From JACCTU01 sp963809175 (GTDB lineage Bacteria > Actinomycetota > Thermoleophilia > Gaiellales > Gaiellaceae), in assembly GCA_963809175.1 (NCBI GenBank), contig CAWEIK010000001.1, positions 496,001-560,000 on the forward strand: a stretch of 64,000 nt of DNA, written 5' to 3'. Shown one piece after another: positions 36,954-45,343 of this stretch. The first letter of the stretch is position 1, and the number at the start of each line of letters is the position of its first letter. Both the position numbers and the translations under genes were made by a program. The notes under the pieces were generated by a model that did not search any database, had not been told where the DNA came from, and saw only the letters and a list, made by a program, of their open reading frames with translations.

Positions 36954-37903
36954 GGCTGCGCCCTCACGAAGACGGGAATCGCGTCGCGATGACCGCCGTA
37001 CGACACGGTGAGCGTGTACCGGCCCGGCAGAACCGGCGATCGAAGCGCGAGTGTCCGAGTCCGCGAGCTACCCGTACGCGCGCCGAGTCTCCAGCGGTAG
37101 CGCTCCGCGTCCGTCGAGACGCCCACGCCGAAGCGAACGCCGGGCGGAACGGCGATCCGTTGCCGCAAGAGCTCGATGAACCGAAGCCGAACCAGCGCCC
37201 GAGCTGCCGTCGACCGGTTCCCCGCGAGGTCGTACGCCACGACCTCGAGCGAGTGCTGCCCGACTCGAGCGCCGCGCCCGTACCACTCGATCTTCCCCTC
37301 GCCGCTCGGTCGCACGGTGCTCCGGACGACCTCGCGTCCGTCCGCCAGCAGCACGACCCGCCCACGCTCCGAGAGCCGAAAGCGCACCCGCACGAAGTCG
37401 GCGTTGCCGTCTCCGTCCGGCGAGAACACGGTCGGAGCAATCTGCACGACCGTGAGCGTCGGCGGCGTCGTGTCGATCCGCAGCTCGTTCGGGATGACGA
37501 TCGTCCGTCTCGCATCGTCGAGGTGAACGCGCGCGCGATAGGCGCCTTGAGGCGCGCCACGACCAGACCAGACGAACTCCACAGGCCCGGCCGGGAGCGA
37601 CTCGGCGTCCGCGATCGTGGCAACCGGATCGCCGTCCTCGTCGATGATCGTGACGGTCAGGCGATCGGCGTCGCGCAGGCCGAACCGGATCCGCGCTTCG
37701 TCGGTCGCGCAGTCGCAGACCGGGGAGAAGGCCTCCGTCACCTTCGGCGCGATGATCGGCGATGGGACGAGCTTCAGCCGCTCGGTGACCGCGAACGCCG
37801 CCGCGGTTCCGCCGAGCAGGCCCAGAACGAGAAGGGTCGACAGGAGGCGCGGCAACCCGCGCGCGAGGCTATCCGAAGACCTTCGCGTGCCTTGGGCGAA
37901 CAC
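36950..37903 (-). CDS. secreted or anchored protein with FlgD-like Ig domains
   Basis: A 317-residue protein (from GTG 37903) or 301 residues (from TTG 37855, which avoids overlap with cysA). LPRLLSTLLVLGLLGG followed by TAAAFA is a signal peptide or anchor. Two beta-rich FlgD-type Ig modules follow: one around VEFVWSGRGAPQGAYRARV and one after TVFSPDGDGNADFVRVRFRL with KIEWYGRGARVGQHSLEV. F-S-P-D-G-D-G is the usual opening of such repeats. A C-terminal beta domain may be a third module. Probably an extracellular surface protein. It is linked by overlaps both to cysA and to the O-antigen ligase, so its genomic position does not reveal its partner. Confidence 0.6.
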   Translation of the reverse strand: MFAQGTRRSSDSLARGLPRLLSTLLVLGLLGGTAAAFAVTERLKLVPSPIIAPKVTEAFSPVCDCATDEARIRFGLRDADRLTVTIIDEDGDPVATIADAESLPAGPVEFVWSGRGAPQGAYRARVHLDDARRTIVIPNELRIDTTPPTLTVVQIAPTVFSPDGDGNADFVRVRFRLSERGRVVLLADGREVVRSTVRPSGEGKIEWYGRGARVGQHSLEVVAYDLAGNRSTAARALVRLRFIELLRQRIAVPPGVRFGVGVSTDAERYRWRLGARTGSSRTRTLALRSPVLPGRYTLTVSYGGHRDAIPVFVRAQP

Positions 37904-38804
37904 GCACTCGTGCGCCCTCGACGAGCTCGAGCCGCTGAGCCTCCTCGCGCGTCACCTGGGCCCAGAGCTCCTCGCCGTTCGCCAGCCTGAGCTCGACGCG
38001 CACCTCGAACCCGAGGTGCACGACCCGCTCGACGCGCGCCTCGTCGCCCTCGCCGAACTCGACGTCGTGGGGGCGCACGAACGACCTGCCGAGCTGGTTC
38101 ACCTCGCCGACGAAGGTCATCACGAACTCGTTCGCCGGGTTGTCGTAGAGCTCCCGCGCGCCCCCGACCTGCTCGACTTGCCCGTGGCTCATCACGACGA
38201 TCTGATCCGCGAGGTCCATCGCCTCTTCCTGGTCGTGCGTGACGAAGATCGTCGTCACGTGCACCTCGTCGTGGAGACGGCGGAGCCAGGCGCGGAGCTC
38301 CTTGCGAACGCGTGCGTCGAGCGCGCCGAACGGCTCGTCGAGCAGCAGGACGTCGGGCTCGACGGCGAGCGCACGGGCGAGGGCCATCCGCTGGCGCTGT
38401 CCGCCGGAGAGCTGCGCGGGATAGCGATCGGCGAAGCCGTTCAGCTGCACGAGCTCGAGGAGCTGGCCGACGCGCTCCTTGATCTCCTGCTTCGGACGCC
38501 GGCGGATCTCGAGGCCGAACGCGACGTTCTTCGCGACGGTCATGTGCTTGAACGCGGCGTAGTGCTGGAAGACGAACCCGACGCCTCGCTCCTGCGGTGG
38601 ACGGGAGGTCACGTCGTGTCCCTCGATCAGCACGCGTCCGGCGTCCGGCCGCTCGAGCCCGGCGATGATGCGCAAGAGCGTCGACTTGCCGCTGCCGCTC
38701 GGGCCGAGGAGCGCCGTGAGTGACCCCGCGGGGACCTCGACCGAGACGTCGTCGAGCGCGACGAACGAGCCGAACTGCTTCGAGACGGACCGTGCTTCGA
38801 TCAT
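37869..38804 (-). CDS. cysA: sulfate/thiosulfate ABC transporter ATP-binding protein
   Basis: A 311-residue ABC ATPase with Walker A GPSGSGKST (34-42), Q-loop F-V-F-Q-H-Y-A, signature LSGGQRQRMALARAL, Walker B LLLDEPFGALDARVRKELR and the switch THDQEEA. The shape LDARVRKELRAWLRRLHDEV is typical of CysA rather than other MalK-like proteins, and a short C-terminal TOBE-like domain is present. It powers sulfate import through CysT/CysW. ATG 38804 overlaps the CysW stop by 4 bp. Confidence 0.9.
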   Translation of the reverse strand: MIEARSVSKQFGSFVALDDVSVEVPAGSLTALLGPSGSGKSTLLRIIAGLERPDAGRVLIEGHDVTSRPPQERGVGFVFQHYAAFKHMTVAKNVAFGLEIRRRPKQEIKERVGQLLELVQLNGFADRYPAQLSGGQRQRMALARALAVEPDVLLLDEPFGALDARVRKELRAWLRRLHDEVHVTTIFVTHDQEEAMDLADQIVVMSHGQVEQVGGARELYDNPANEFVMTFVGEVNQLGRSFVRPHDVEFGEGDEARVERVVHLGFEVRVELRLANGEELWAQVTREEAQRLELVEGARVRVRPRHAKVFG

Positions 38805-39577
38805 GCGCCCTCCTTGGGCTTGAACAGGTTCATCGCGACGAGCGTGGCGATCGCGAGGATTGCGAGCACGACGGACGCCGCGTAGGCCCCGACGTAGTCG
38901 AACGACTGGAAGCGTTCCTCCACGTGCAGCGTCATCGTCTCGGTCTTACCGACGATGCGCCCGGAGACGACGCTGACGGCGCCGAACTCGCCGAGCGCGC
39001 GCGCCGTCGTCAGGACGATGCCGTAGGCAACCGCCCAGCGAATCGCCGGGAGCGTGACTCGACGGAACGTCTGCCACGACGACGCGCCGAGCGTCGACGC
39101 GGCCTGCTCCTGCTCGATGCCGATCTCGCGCAGCACCGGGACGACCTCGCGCACGACGAACGGCAGCGAGACGAAGATCGACGCGAGCACCATGCCCGGG
39201 AGCGCGAAGACGACGTCGAACGGCACGTCGTGGAGCCACCCGCCGGTCCCGAAGAGGAGCAGGAACGCAAGGCCGACGACGATCGGCGAGAGCGCGAGCG
39301 GCAGGTCGACGACCGCGTTGAGGAGCCCCTTGCCGGGGAAGCGATGCCGGACGATCACGATCGCGCAGGCGATCCCGAAGATGGTGTTCGCGGGGACGAC
39401 GATCAGCGTGATCAGAATCGTGATCCAGAACGCGTGGATCGCCTCGGGTGTCGTGACCGACGCCCACGCCGCAGCGAGGCCGTTCTCGAACGCCCGCCCG
39501 AAGACCATCGCGACCGGCAGGAGCAGCAGCAGCGCGAGGTAGCCGAGCGCCGTGAAGCGAAGGACGTACTTACCCAA
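38801..39577 (-). CDS. cysW: sulfate ABC transporter permease CysW
   Basis: A 258-residue permease with six predicted helices. It has the binding-protein-dependent transport motif: SSWQTFRRVTLPAIRWAV (the EAA-like loop that docks on CysA), and ARALGEFGAVSVVSG, a hallmark of CysW/CysT proteins. VVDLPLALSPIVVGLAF also matches the family. It starts at TTG 39577 inside the last codons of cysT. It pairs with CysT to form the channel. Confidence 0.88.
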   Translation of the reverse strand: MGKYVLRFTALGYLALLLLLPVAMVFGRAFENGLAAAWASVTTPEAIHAFWITILITLIVVPANTIFGIACAIVIVRHRFPGKGLLNAVVDLPLALSPIVVGLAFLLLFGTGGWLHDVPFDVVFALPGMVLASIFVSLPFVVREVVPVLREIGIEQEQAASTLGASSWQTFRRVTLPAIRWAVAYGIVLTTARALGEFGAVSVVSGRIVGKTETMTLHVEERFQSFDYVGAYAASVVLAILAIATLVAMNLFKPKEGA

Positions 39578-40340
39578 CGCGGTCGTGCCTCGTCACGCGG
39601 CGGCGCAGGCCGCCGATCAGCAGGAGGGCGGCGAAGGAGACGACGAGCAGGACGACCGACACGGCGGCCGCGCCCGACGGGTCGCCGCTCTCGATCCGCC
39701 CGAAGATGTACACGGACGCCACCTCGGTCTCGAAGGGCAGGTTCCCCGAGATCAGCACCACCGAGCCGAACTCGCCGATCGCCCGCGCGAACGCGAGCGC
39801 AACGCCGGAGAGCACGGCCGGAAAGAGGTTCGGGAAGACGACGCGCCTGAAGACCTGAAGCGCGTTCGCGCCGAGCGACGCTGCCGCTTCCTCCATCTCG
39901 CGGTCGAGCTCGAGCAGCACGGGCTGCACCGTCCGGACCACGAAGGGAAGCGTCACGAAGAGCAGCGCGAGCAGGATCGCGGCCCGGGAGAACGCGACGT
40001 CGATGCCGAACGGCCCCTCGGGGCCGTAGAGGGCGAGCAGCGTCAGCCCGGCGACGATCGTCGGCAGCGCGAACGGCAGGTCGATCACCGCGTTGACGAT
40101 CGACTTGCCCGGGAACTCGTCGCGGACGAGCACCCACGCGATCAGCGTCCCGACCACGGCGTTCACGAGCGCGACGAGGACCGAGACCACCAGGGTCAGC
40201 TTCAGGGCCGCCACGGCCTGAGGGTCGCTGACGGCGTCCCAGAAGCTGCGCTCACCCTTGGTCGACTGCCAGACGACGGCCGCAAGCGGCAGCAGGACGA
40301 TCAGCGTCAGGTACGCGGTGACGAGCCCCTGCGTGATCAT
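39570..40340 (-). CDS. cysT: sulfate ABC transporter permease CysT
   Basis: A 256-residue permease from ATG 40340; a longer form beginning at a CTG next to the Sbp stop is possible. Six helices are predicted. Family motifs are VIDLPFALPTIVAGLTLLAL, LGANALQVFRRVVFPNLFPA and FARAIGEFGSVVLISGNLPF. Encoded between the binding protein (53 bp upstream) and CysW (overlap), in the usual sbp-cysT-cysW-cysA order. It forms half of the sulfate channel. Confidence 0.88.
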   Translation of the reverse strand: MITQGLVTAYLTLIVLLPLAAVVWQSTKGERSFWDAVSDPQAVAALKLTLVVSVLVALVNAVVGTLIAWVLVRDEFPGKSIVNAVIDLPFALPTIVAGLTLLALYGPEGPFGIDVAFSRAAILLALLFVTLPFVVRTVQPVLLELDREMEEAAASLGANALQVFRRVVFPNLFPAVLSGVALAFARAIGEFGSVVLISGNLPFETEVASVYIFGRIESGDPSGAAAVSVVLLVVSFAALLLIGGLRRRVTRHDRVG

Positions 40341-40393
40341 CGCGCCCGGCCGCGAGACGGCGGCCGGGCGCGGGGACGGTTCGGCGTGCGTGC

Positions 40394-41386
40394 TCAGCGG
40401 GTCCCGACCTCGCGCTGGATCCTCGTCACGATCCCGCTGTTCGCGTTGAAGAAGCGGTTGTCGACCTTCGCCCAACCGCCCAGCCACTTGATCGAGAACA
40501 GCTGCGGGCGCACCGGGAACGAGAAGCCCTTCGCGGCGGCAGGCACGACGGGCCGGTAGCCGTTCTGCGCGAAGATCTTCTGCGCGGCGGTCGTTCGGAG
40601 GTACCGCACGAAGGCGTTCGCGGTCGACTTGTTCTGCGAGTTCGACGTGACCGCGATCGGGTTCTCGATGCGGATCGTCGCCTTCGGGATCACGTACGGG
40701 ACGTCCTGGTTGTTCTGGTTCGCGAAGATCGCCTCGTTCTCGTACGCGAGCAGAACGTCACCGCGGCCGGCGAGGAACGTCTGGAGCGCCTCGCGCGCGC
40801 TCTTGTCCTGCGACACGATGTGCTTGTAGAGGTTGCGGAGGTACACGACCGCCTGCGCATGCGTCTTCTGCTTGCGCAGCTGCGCGCCGTACGCGGCCAT
40901 GATGTTCCACTTCGCACCGCCCGAGGTCTGGACGTTCGGCGTCACGACCTGGACGCCGGGCTTCACGAGGTCCTCCCAGTCGCGGATCTTCTTCGGGTTC
41001 CCCTTCCGCACCGCGAAGACGACGACGGAGCGCGTGACGATGCCGCCCCACTTGTCGTTCTTCCAGTTCCGCGAGACGATGCCCTTGTTCACGAGCGTGG
41101 TCACGTCGGGCTCGAGCGAGAGCGCGACGACGTCGGCCTTCAGCCCGGAGATGACCGCTCGGGCCTGTTCGCCGGAGGATCCGTAGCTCTGCGAAATCGA
41201 CGTGTCCTTGCCCGGCTGCGTCTTCTGGAACGCGGGGATCAGGTCCGCGTACGCCGCGCGTGGGGTGGAATACGCGACGAGCGAGATCGAGCCGCCGCCC
41301 GTGCGCGCCGAGGTGCCGGCGGCGAACGCCAGGGCAGAGGCGAGGAGGACGACCAGGGCGAGGACTGCGAGAATGCGTTTGGGCAC
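40394..41386 (-). CDS. sbp: sulfate-binding protein, periplasmic/lipoprotein-like
   Basis: A 330-residue solute-binding protein starting at GTG 41386, with an AAGGAG site (complement of 41391-41396) 4 bp upstream. A signal peptide (ILAVLALVVLLASALAFAAG) lacks a lipobox cysteine, so it may be secreted or loosely bound. Family marks are LVAYSTPRAAYADLIPAF, ISQSYGSSGEQARAVISGLK and D-V-V-A-L-S-L-E-P-D-V. It should capture sulfate or thiosulfate for CysTWA. It is the first gene of the transporter operon, with its own promoter and operator just upstream. Confidence 0.88.
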   Translation of the reverse strand: MPKRILAVLALVVLLASALAFAAGTSARTGGGSISLVAYSTPRAAYADLIPAFQKTQPGKDTSISQSYGSSGEQARAVISGLKADVVALSLEPDVTTLVNKGIVSRNWKNDKWGGIVTRSVVVFAVRKGNPKKIRDWEDLVKPGVQVVTPNVQTSGGAKWNIMAAYGAQLRKQKTHAQAVVYLRNLYKHIVSQDKSAREALQTFLAGRGDVLLAYENEAIFANQNNQDVPYVIPKATIRIENPIAVTSNSQNKSTANAFVRYLRTTAAQKIFAQNGYRPVVPAAAKGFSFPVRPQLFSIKWLGGWAKVDNRFFNANSGIVTRIQREVGTR

Positions 41387-41408
41387 GAGACTCCTTGAAT
41401 AGGCAGGT

Positions 41409-41425
41409 CTAATAGTCGGTATTAG
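41409..41425. promoter_or_regulatory. inverted-repeat operator upstream of sbp
   Basis: CTAATA-GTCGG-TATTAG, a perfect 6-bp inverted repeat with a 5-bp spacer. It lies between the predicted -10 box (41429-41434, complement) and the sbp ribosome site, overlapping the expected transcription start, so a bound protein would repress the sulfate uptake operon. AT-rich arms stand out in the GC-rich background. The regulator is not identifiable from the window. Confidence 0.55.
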
Positions 41426-41428
41426 GAA

Positions 41429-41458
41429 TGTCTATCGAGAACTCCGTGCCCACGTCAA
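41429..41458 (-). promoter_or_regulatory. predicted promoter of the sulfate transporter operon
   Basis: On the minus strand a -35 TTGACG (complement of 41453-41458) and a -10 TAGACA (complement of 41429-41434) are 18 bp apart. It reads toward sbp, and the operator repeat follows directly downstream. Confidence 0.5.
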
Positions 41459-41482
41459 GCGAGAACCGAACCTCGGACCCGG

Positions 41483-41965
41483 TCAGCCGGCCGGCCGGGG
41501 TGGGATCGGGCAGGAGACGAAGGGCCGCCCGGTGAGCCGCCGACCCAGCTTGTAGGCCTCGCAGCCGGTGCAGAAGCCGGTGACCGCGGCGAGCAGGGCG
41601 AGCGCGGCGACCAGCAGGCCGAGCGCGGCCCCCGCTGTCCCCCACCCGGCTGCGTAGGCGACCGACGCGGCGCCGAGCACCGCGATCCCCACCAGGTTCG
41701 CGGCCCTCGGTGGACGCGAGTCCTCGAGCTCGCCCTCGCCGAAGCGCGGTTGGACGAGCTCGAAGTACGCCAGGCACGGGAGGCAGAAGCGCCTCCCGAA
41801 CGTGAGCCCGATCGTGAGCTGCGCGGCGAGGAGCGCGAGCAGCCACCACCACCCGGTCAGCACCGCGAGCAACGACACGACTCCGACGACCGCCTGGTTG
41901 AAGCGCGGCGCGCGCGAGTCGATCACGTCGGTGTCGCGGTACGGATCCGCCAGACGCGCGCTCAC
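41483..41965 (-). CDS. DUF4395 family membrane protein
   Basis: A 160-residue protein with about four helices. It has the DUF4395 marks PRFNQAVVGVVSLLAVLTG, F-C-L-P-C-L-A-Y-F-E, and a second C-x-x-C in TGFCTGCEAYKLGRRL. The two CxxC motifs could be redox active or bind metal. It overlaps the end of cysN, so it is translated with the sulfate activation genes. The family has no settled function; the position suggests a part in sulfur chemistry. ATG 41965. Confidence 0.75.
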   Translation of the reverse strand: MSARLADPYRDTDVIDSRAPRFNQAVVGVVSLLAVLTGWWWLLALLAAQLTIGLTFGRRFCLPCLAYFELVQPRFGEGELEDSRPPRAANLVGIAVLGAASVAYAAGWGTAGAALGLLVAALALLAAVTGFCTGCEAYKLGRRLTGRPFVSCPIPPRPAG

Positions 41966-43227
41966 GAGGCCTCCAGCACCATCCCGGCGCCGACCGTGTC
42001 GTTCGTCGCCTCGTCGACGAGGATGAAGGCCCCGGTCGAGCGGTTGACGGCGTACGGGTCGACGGCGAGGGGCTCTGCGAGCCGAAGCTTGACGACGGCG
42101 AGGTCGTTCAGCTCGAGCCGCTCGGGGCCGGGCGCGTCCTCGAGCGTCTCGATGTCCACCCGGGAAACGAGCTCGTCGACGAGCGCCCGCACGTGTCGCG
42201 TCGTCTGCTTGACGAGCAGCTTGGCGCGCGGCTCGAGCGGCTGCTCGCTCATCCAGCAGACGCGCGCGACGAGCTCTCGCGCCACGACGGGAGGCCGCTC
42301 GGGGTCGGCGAGCAGGTCACCGCGGGAGACGTCGAGCTCGTCGTCGAGCCGGATCGTCACGGACATCGGCGAGACGGCCGCGTCGAGCGGTCCGTCGGCC
42401 GTCTCGACCGCGGCCACGCGGGAGCGCAGCCCCGACGGCAGCACGACGACCTCGTCGCCCGCGCGCCAGACGCCGCCCGCGACCTGCCCTGCATAGCCGC
42501 GGTAGTCGTGCCCCGGGCGGATCACCCACTGGACGGGAAAGCGTCGATCGTGGAGGTTGCGGTCGGTCGCGTTCGGCACCGACTCGAGGTGCTGCAGCAG
42601 CGTGGGGCCGTCGTACCAGGGCATCGCGTCGGTGGCGTCGACGACGTTGTCGCCCCGAAGCGCCGAGATCGGGATCGCGGTCGGATCGTGCAGCCCGAGC
42701 TGCGCGCCGAGTCGCTGAAGGTCGGACTCGATGCCGCGAAACGTCTCCTCCGAGAAGTCGACGAGGTCCATCTTGTTGACCGCGAAGACGACGTGCGGGG
42801 TCTCGAGGATCGACGTGATGTACGCGTGCCGCCTCGTTTGCTCGACGACACCCTTCCGTGCGTCGACGAGGATCACGGCCAGATCCGCGGTGGAAGCGCC
42901 CGTGACCATGTTCCGGGTGTACTGCACGTGGCCCGGTGCGTCCGCGAGCTGGAAGCGCCGGCGCGGCGTCACGAACGAGCGGTACGCGACGTCGATCGTG
43001 ATTCCCTGCTCGCGCTCCGCGCGGAGCCCGTCCGTGAGCAGCGCCAGGTCGACGTAGTCGTGCCCGCGCCGGCGGCTCGCGTCCTCGATGTGCTCGAGCT
43101 GGTCGGTGAGGATCTGCTTCGTGTCGTAGAGCAGCCGCCCGATCAACGTCGACTTGCCGTCGTCGACCGAGCCGGCGGTCACGAGCCGAAGGAGATCGGC
43201 GTCCAGAAGCTCCTTAGAAATAGCCAA
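41962..43227 (-). CDS. cysN: sulfate adenylyltransferase GTPase subunit CysN
   Basis: About 421 residues from TTG 43227, which overlaps the cysD stop by 14 bp. GTPase motifs: G1 TAGSVDDGKST (17-27), G3 DAPGH (96-100), G4 NKMD (151-154); GITIDVAYR is the usual switch I. It uses GTP hydrolysis to drive CysD in making APS from sulfate and ATP. It lacks the C-terminal APS kinase domain of CysNC fusions; a separate cysC is next door. Its stop overlaps the DUF4395 start. Confidence 0.92.
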   Translation of the reverse strand: MAISKELLDADLLRLVTAGSVDDGKSTLIGRLLYDTKQILTDQLEHIEDASRRRGHDYVDLALLTDGLRAEREQGITIDVAYRSFVTPRRRFQLADAPGHVQYTRNMVTGASTADLAVILVDARKGVVEQTRRHAYITSILETPHVVFAVNKMDLVDFSEETFRGIESDLQRLGAQLGLHDPTAIPISALRGDNVVDATDAMPWYDGPTLLQHLESVPNATDRNLHDRRFPVQWVIRPGHDYRGYAGQVAGGVWRAGDEVVVLPSGLRSRVAAVETADGPLDAAVSPMSVTIRLDDELDVSRGDLLADPERPPVVARELVARVCWMSEQPLEPRAKLLVKQTTRHVRALVDELVSRVDIETLEDAPGPERLELNDLAVVKLRLAEPLAVDPYAVNRSTGAFILVDEATNDTVGAGMVLEAS

Positions 43228-44131
43228 CGCGCTTCCGGTCCTCCATCGCAGCCTCGCTGACGCGGTCGTCTGCACGCGTCTCGCCTCGCTCGGTGACGCG
43301 GGTCGCGGCGATCTCGGTGACGACGTCCTCGAGCGTCGCCGCCTCCGAGAGCACGCCGCCCGTGCAGGTCATGTCGCCCACCGTCCTGAAGCGGACGGTC
43401 GCGCGGAACGGCTCCTCGTCCGGGTAGCGCTCGACGAACTCGCTCGCCGCGTAGAGCATCCCGTCGCGACGGAAGACGTCGCGCTCGTGCGCGAAGTAGA
43501 TCCTCGGCAGCTCGAGCTGCTCGCGCGCGATGTACTGCCAGACGTCGAGCTCGGTCCAGTTCGAGATCGGGAAGACGCGGATCTGCTCGCCCTTCCGGAT
43601 CCGCGCGTTGTAGAGGTTCCAGAGCTCGGGGCGTTGCGCGCGCGGGTTCCACTGGCCGAAGTCGTCGCGGAAGGAGAAGATGCGCTCCTTCGCACGTGCG
43701 CGCTCCTCGTCGCGGCGCGCACCGCCCATGGCGGAGTCGAACCCGTGCTCCTCGATCGCGTCGAGCAGCGTCGTCGTCTGCAGCTGGTTGCGCGACGCGC
43801 GCGGGCCGGTCTCGTCGGCGACGCGGCCCTTGTCGATCGACTCCTGCACGCTCGCGACGACGAGGCGCTCGTCGAGCTCCCGCAGCCGCCGGTCGCGGAA
43901 CTCGACCACCTCCGGGAAGTTGTGGCCCGTGTCGACGTGCATGACGGGGAAGGGGAACTTGCCCGGGCGAAAGGCCTTCTCCGCGAGGCGCAAGAGCACG
44001 ATCGAGTCCTTGCCCCCGGAGAAGAGGAGAACCGGTCGCTCCCGCTCCGCAGCGACCTCGCGCATGATGTGGATCGCCTCCGCCTCGAGCTCGTCGAGGT
44101 GGGTCAAGGTCATGGGCAAGGTCGTGCTCAT
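43214..44131 (-). CDS. cysD: sulfate adenylyltransferase subunit CysD
   Basis: A 305-residue protein with the PP-loop SGGKDS (38-43), MHVDTGHNFPEVVEFRDR, A-M-G-G-A-R-R-D-E-E and FPISNWTELDVWQYI. The end V-G-D-M-T-C-T-G-G and KRVGYF are conserved in CysD. It adenylates sulfate with ATP. ATG 44131 is in ATGA with the cysC stop and its 3' end overlaps cysN, so CysC-CysD-CysN are co-translated. Confidence 0.93.
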   Translation of the reverse strand: MSTTLPMTLTHLDELEAEAIHIMREVAAERERPVLLFSGGKDSIVLLRLAEKAFRPGKFPFPVMHVDTGHNFPEVVEFRDRRLRELDERLVVASVQESIDKGRVADETGPRASRNQLQTTTLLDAIEEHGFDSAMGGARRDEERARAKERIFSFRDDFGQWNPRAQRPELWNLYNARIRKGEQIRVFPISNWTELDVWQYIAREQLELPRIYFAHERDVFRRDGMLYAASEFVERYPDEEPFRATVRFRTVGDMTCTGGVLSEAATLEDVVTEIAATRVTERGETRADDRVSEAAMEDRKRVGYF

Positions 44132-44650
44132 ACGTGCGTCACCGCCAGCTGCTCCAGCCGCTCGAGGACGACCCGTGCCGACTCGCTCGGGCTCGACCCC
44201 GGTCGTGTCGATGCGGACCTCCGGATTCTCCGGCTCCTCGTACGGCGCGCTGACGCCGGTGAAGTCCGGGATCTCGCCGGCGAACGCCGCCGCGTAGAGC
44301 CCCTTCGGGTCGCGCCGCGCGCACTCCTCGAGCGGCGTCGCGACGTACACCTCGATGAACGGCGCGTGGGGCTCGACGAGCCCTCGAACACGCCGCCGCG
44401 CAGCCTCGTAGGGCGAGATCGCGGAGACGATCACCGCGGCTCCCGCTCGGGCGAGGCGCGACGCCACCCAGCCGATCCGCTGGATGTTCTCGTCGCGATC
44501 CTCCTTCGAGAAGCCCAGGCCCTTCGACAGGTGCGTGCGCACGATGTCGCCGTCGAGGTGGTCGACGACGTGGCCGCGCTGTTCGAGCTCGGCCTCGACG
44601 ACGTTCGCCACCGTCGTCTTCCCGGCACCGGAGAGCCCGGTGAACCACAC
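44128..44650 (-). CDS. cysC: adenylylsulfate kinase, one frameshift
   Basis: P-loop GLSGAGKTT close to the start, then DGDIVRTHLSKGLGFSKEDR, VIVSAISPYEAARRRVRG and E-V-Y-V-A-T-P-L-E-E-C, with GLYAAAFAGEIPDFTGVSAP; all are APS kinase marks. The GTG at 44650 gives a normal protein, though a CTG at 44665 would add five conserved residues. An extra C near 44190 breaks the last 20 codons; removing it gives the tail ARVVLERLEQLAVTHV and the TGA at 44128. It phosphorylates APS to PAPS, the substrate of the CysH next to it. Confidence 0.85.
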
Positions 44651-44661
44651 GACGAGACCGG

Positions 44662-45343
44662 TCAGGTGAGGAGCTCCTTCACGTCTTCCGTCGCGACCGT
44701 GTGGATGCCGCACTCGACCTTGTCGGTCCCGGCCCAGCGGCCCTCGCGCCCTTCGCCCGGCTGCGTCGAGTGCGTGTCGCCGATCGACGCGTAGCCCTGG
44801 TCGTGCAGCGGGTTGTACGGGAGGCCGCGTTCGCGGATGTAGGCCCAGCAGTCCTCGTCGCTCCAGTCGGCGAGCGGGTTCACCTTCCAGAGCTCGTGCT
44901 GCTCGTCCCACCCGAGCTTCGGCGCAGTCGCTCGCGTCGGCGACTGGTCGCGGCGGACGCCGGTGATCCAGGCGTCGAGGTCGCCGAGCGCGCGCACGAG
45001 CGGCCCGATCTTCGCGACCGCGAGGTAGAGGTCGGGGTTGGTCTCCCAGACGTTCTCGCCGTGAGCCGCGGCGAGCTCCTCGGGCGACGGGCCTTCGAAG
45101 ACCTCGATCGTCGTCCCGTACCGCTGCTCGACCTCGCGCCAGTGGGCATACGTCTCCGGGAACAAGTAGTGCGTGTCGATGCCGAAGACGCGCGACGTTC
45201 GGCTCGAGCGCGAACAGCATGTCGAGGAGGACCGTCTCCTCCTTCTGGAACGAGCACGCGAGCGCGACCTTCCCCGGGAACTGCTCGAGCAGCCACTCGA
45301 GGATCTGCTCGGCCGACCACTGTTCGACGTTATTGGGAAGCAA
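44662..45343 (-). CDS. cysH: PAPS reductase (phosphoadenylylsulfate reductase), one frameshift
   Basis: TTG 45343 with a strong AAGGAGG site 6 bp upstream. The start has ALACSFQKEETVLLDML. An extra base near 45190 separates this from GIDTHYLFPETY, WITGVRRDQSPTRA and the C-terminal VECGIH, the catalytic cysteine motif. The C-C and C-x-x-C cluster ligands of APS reductases are absent (Y-L-A-V-A-K and T-H-S-T at those places), so this is the PAPS type, without an Fe-S cluster, consistent with cysC next to it. Product: sulfite and PAP. Restored length about 226 residues. Confidence 0.88.

Noticed and set aside
43214..45343. A fused CysH-CysC-CysD protein
   Set aside because: The open frame joins them only because of indels near 45190 and 44190. 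Each gene has its own stop/start overlap once repaired.
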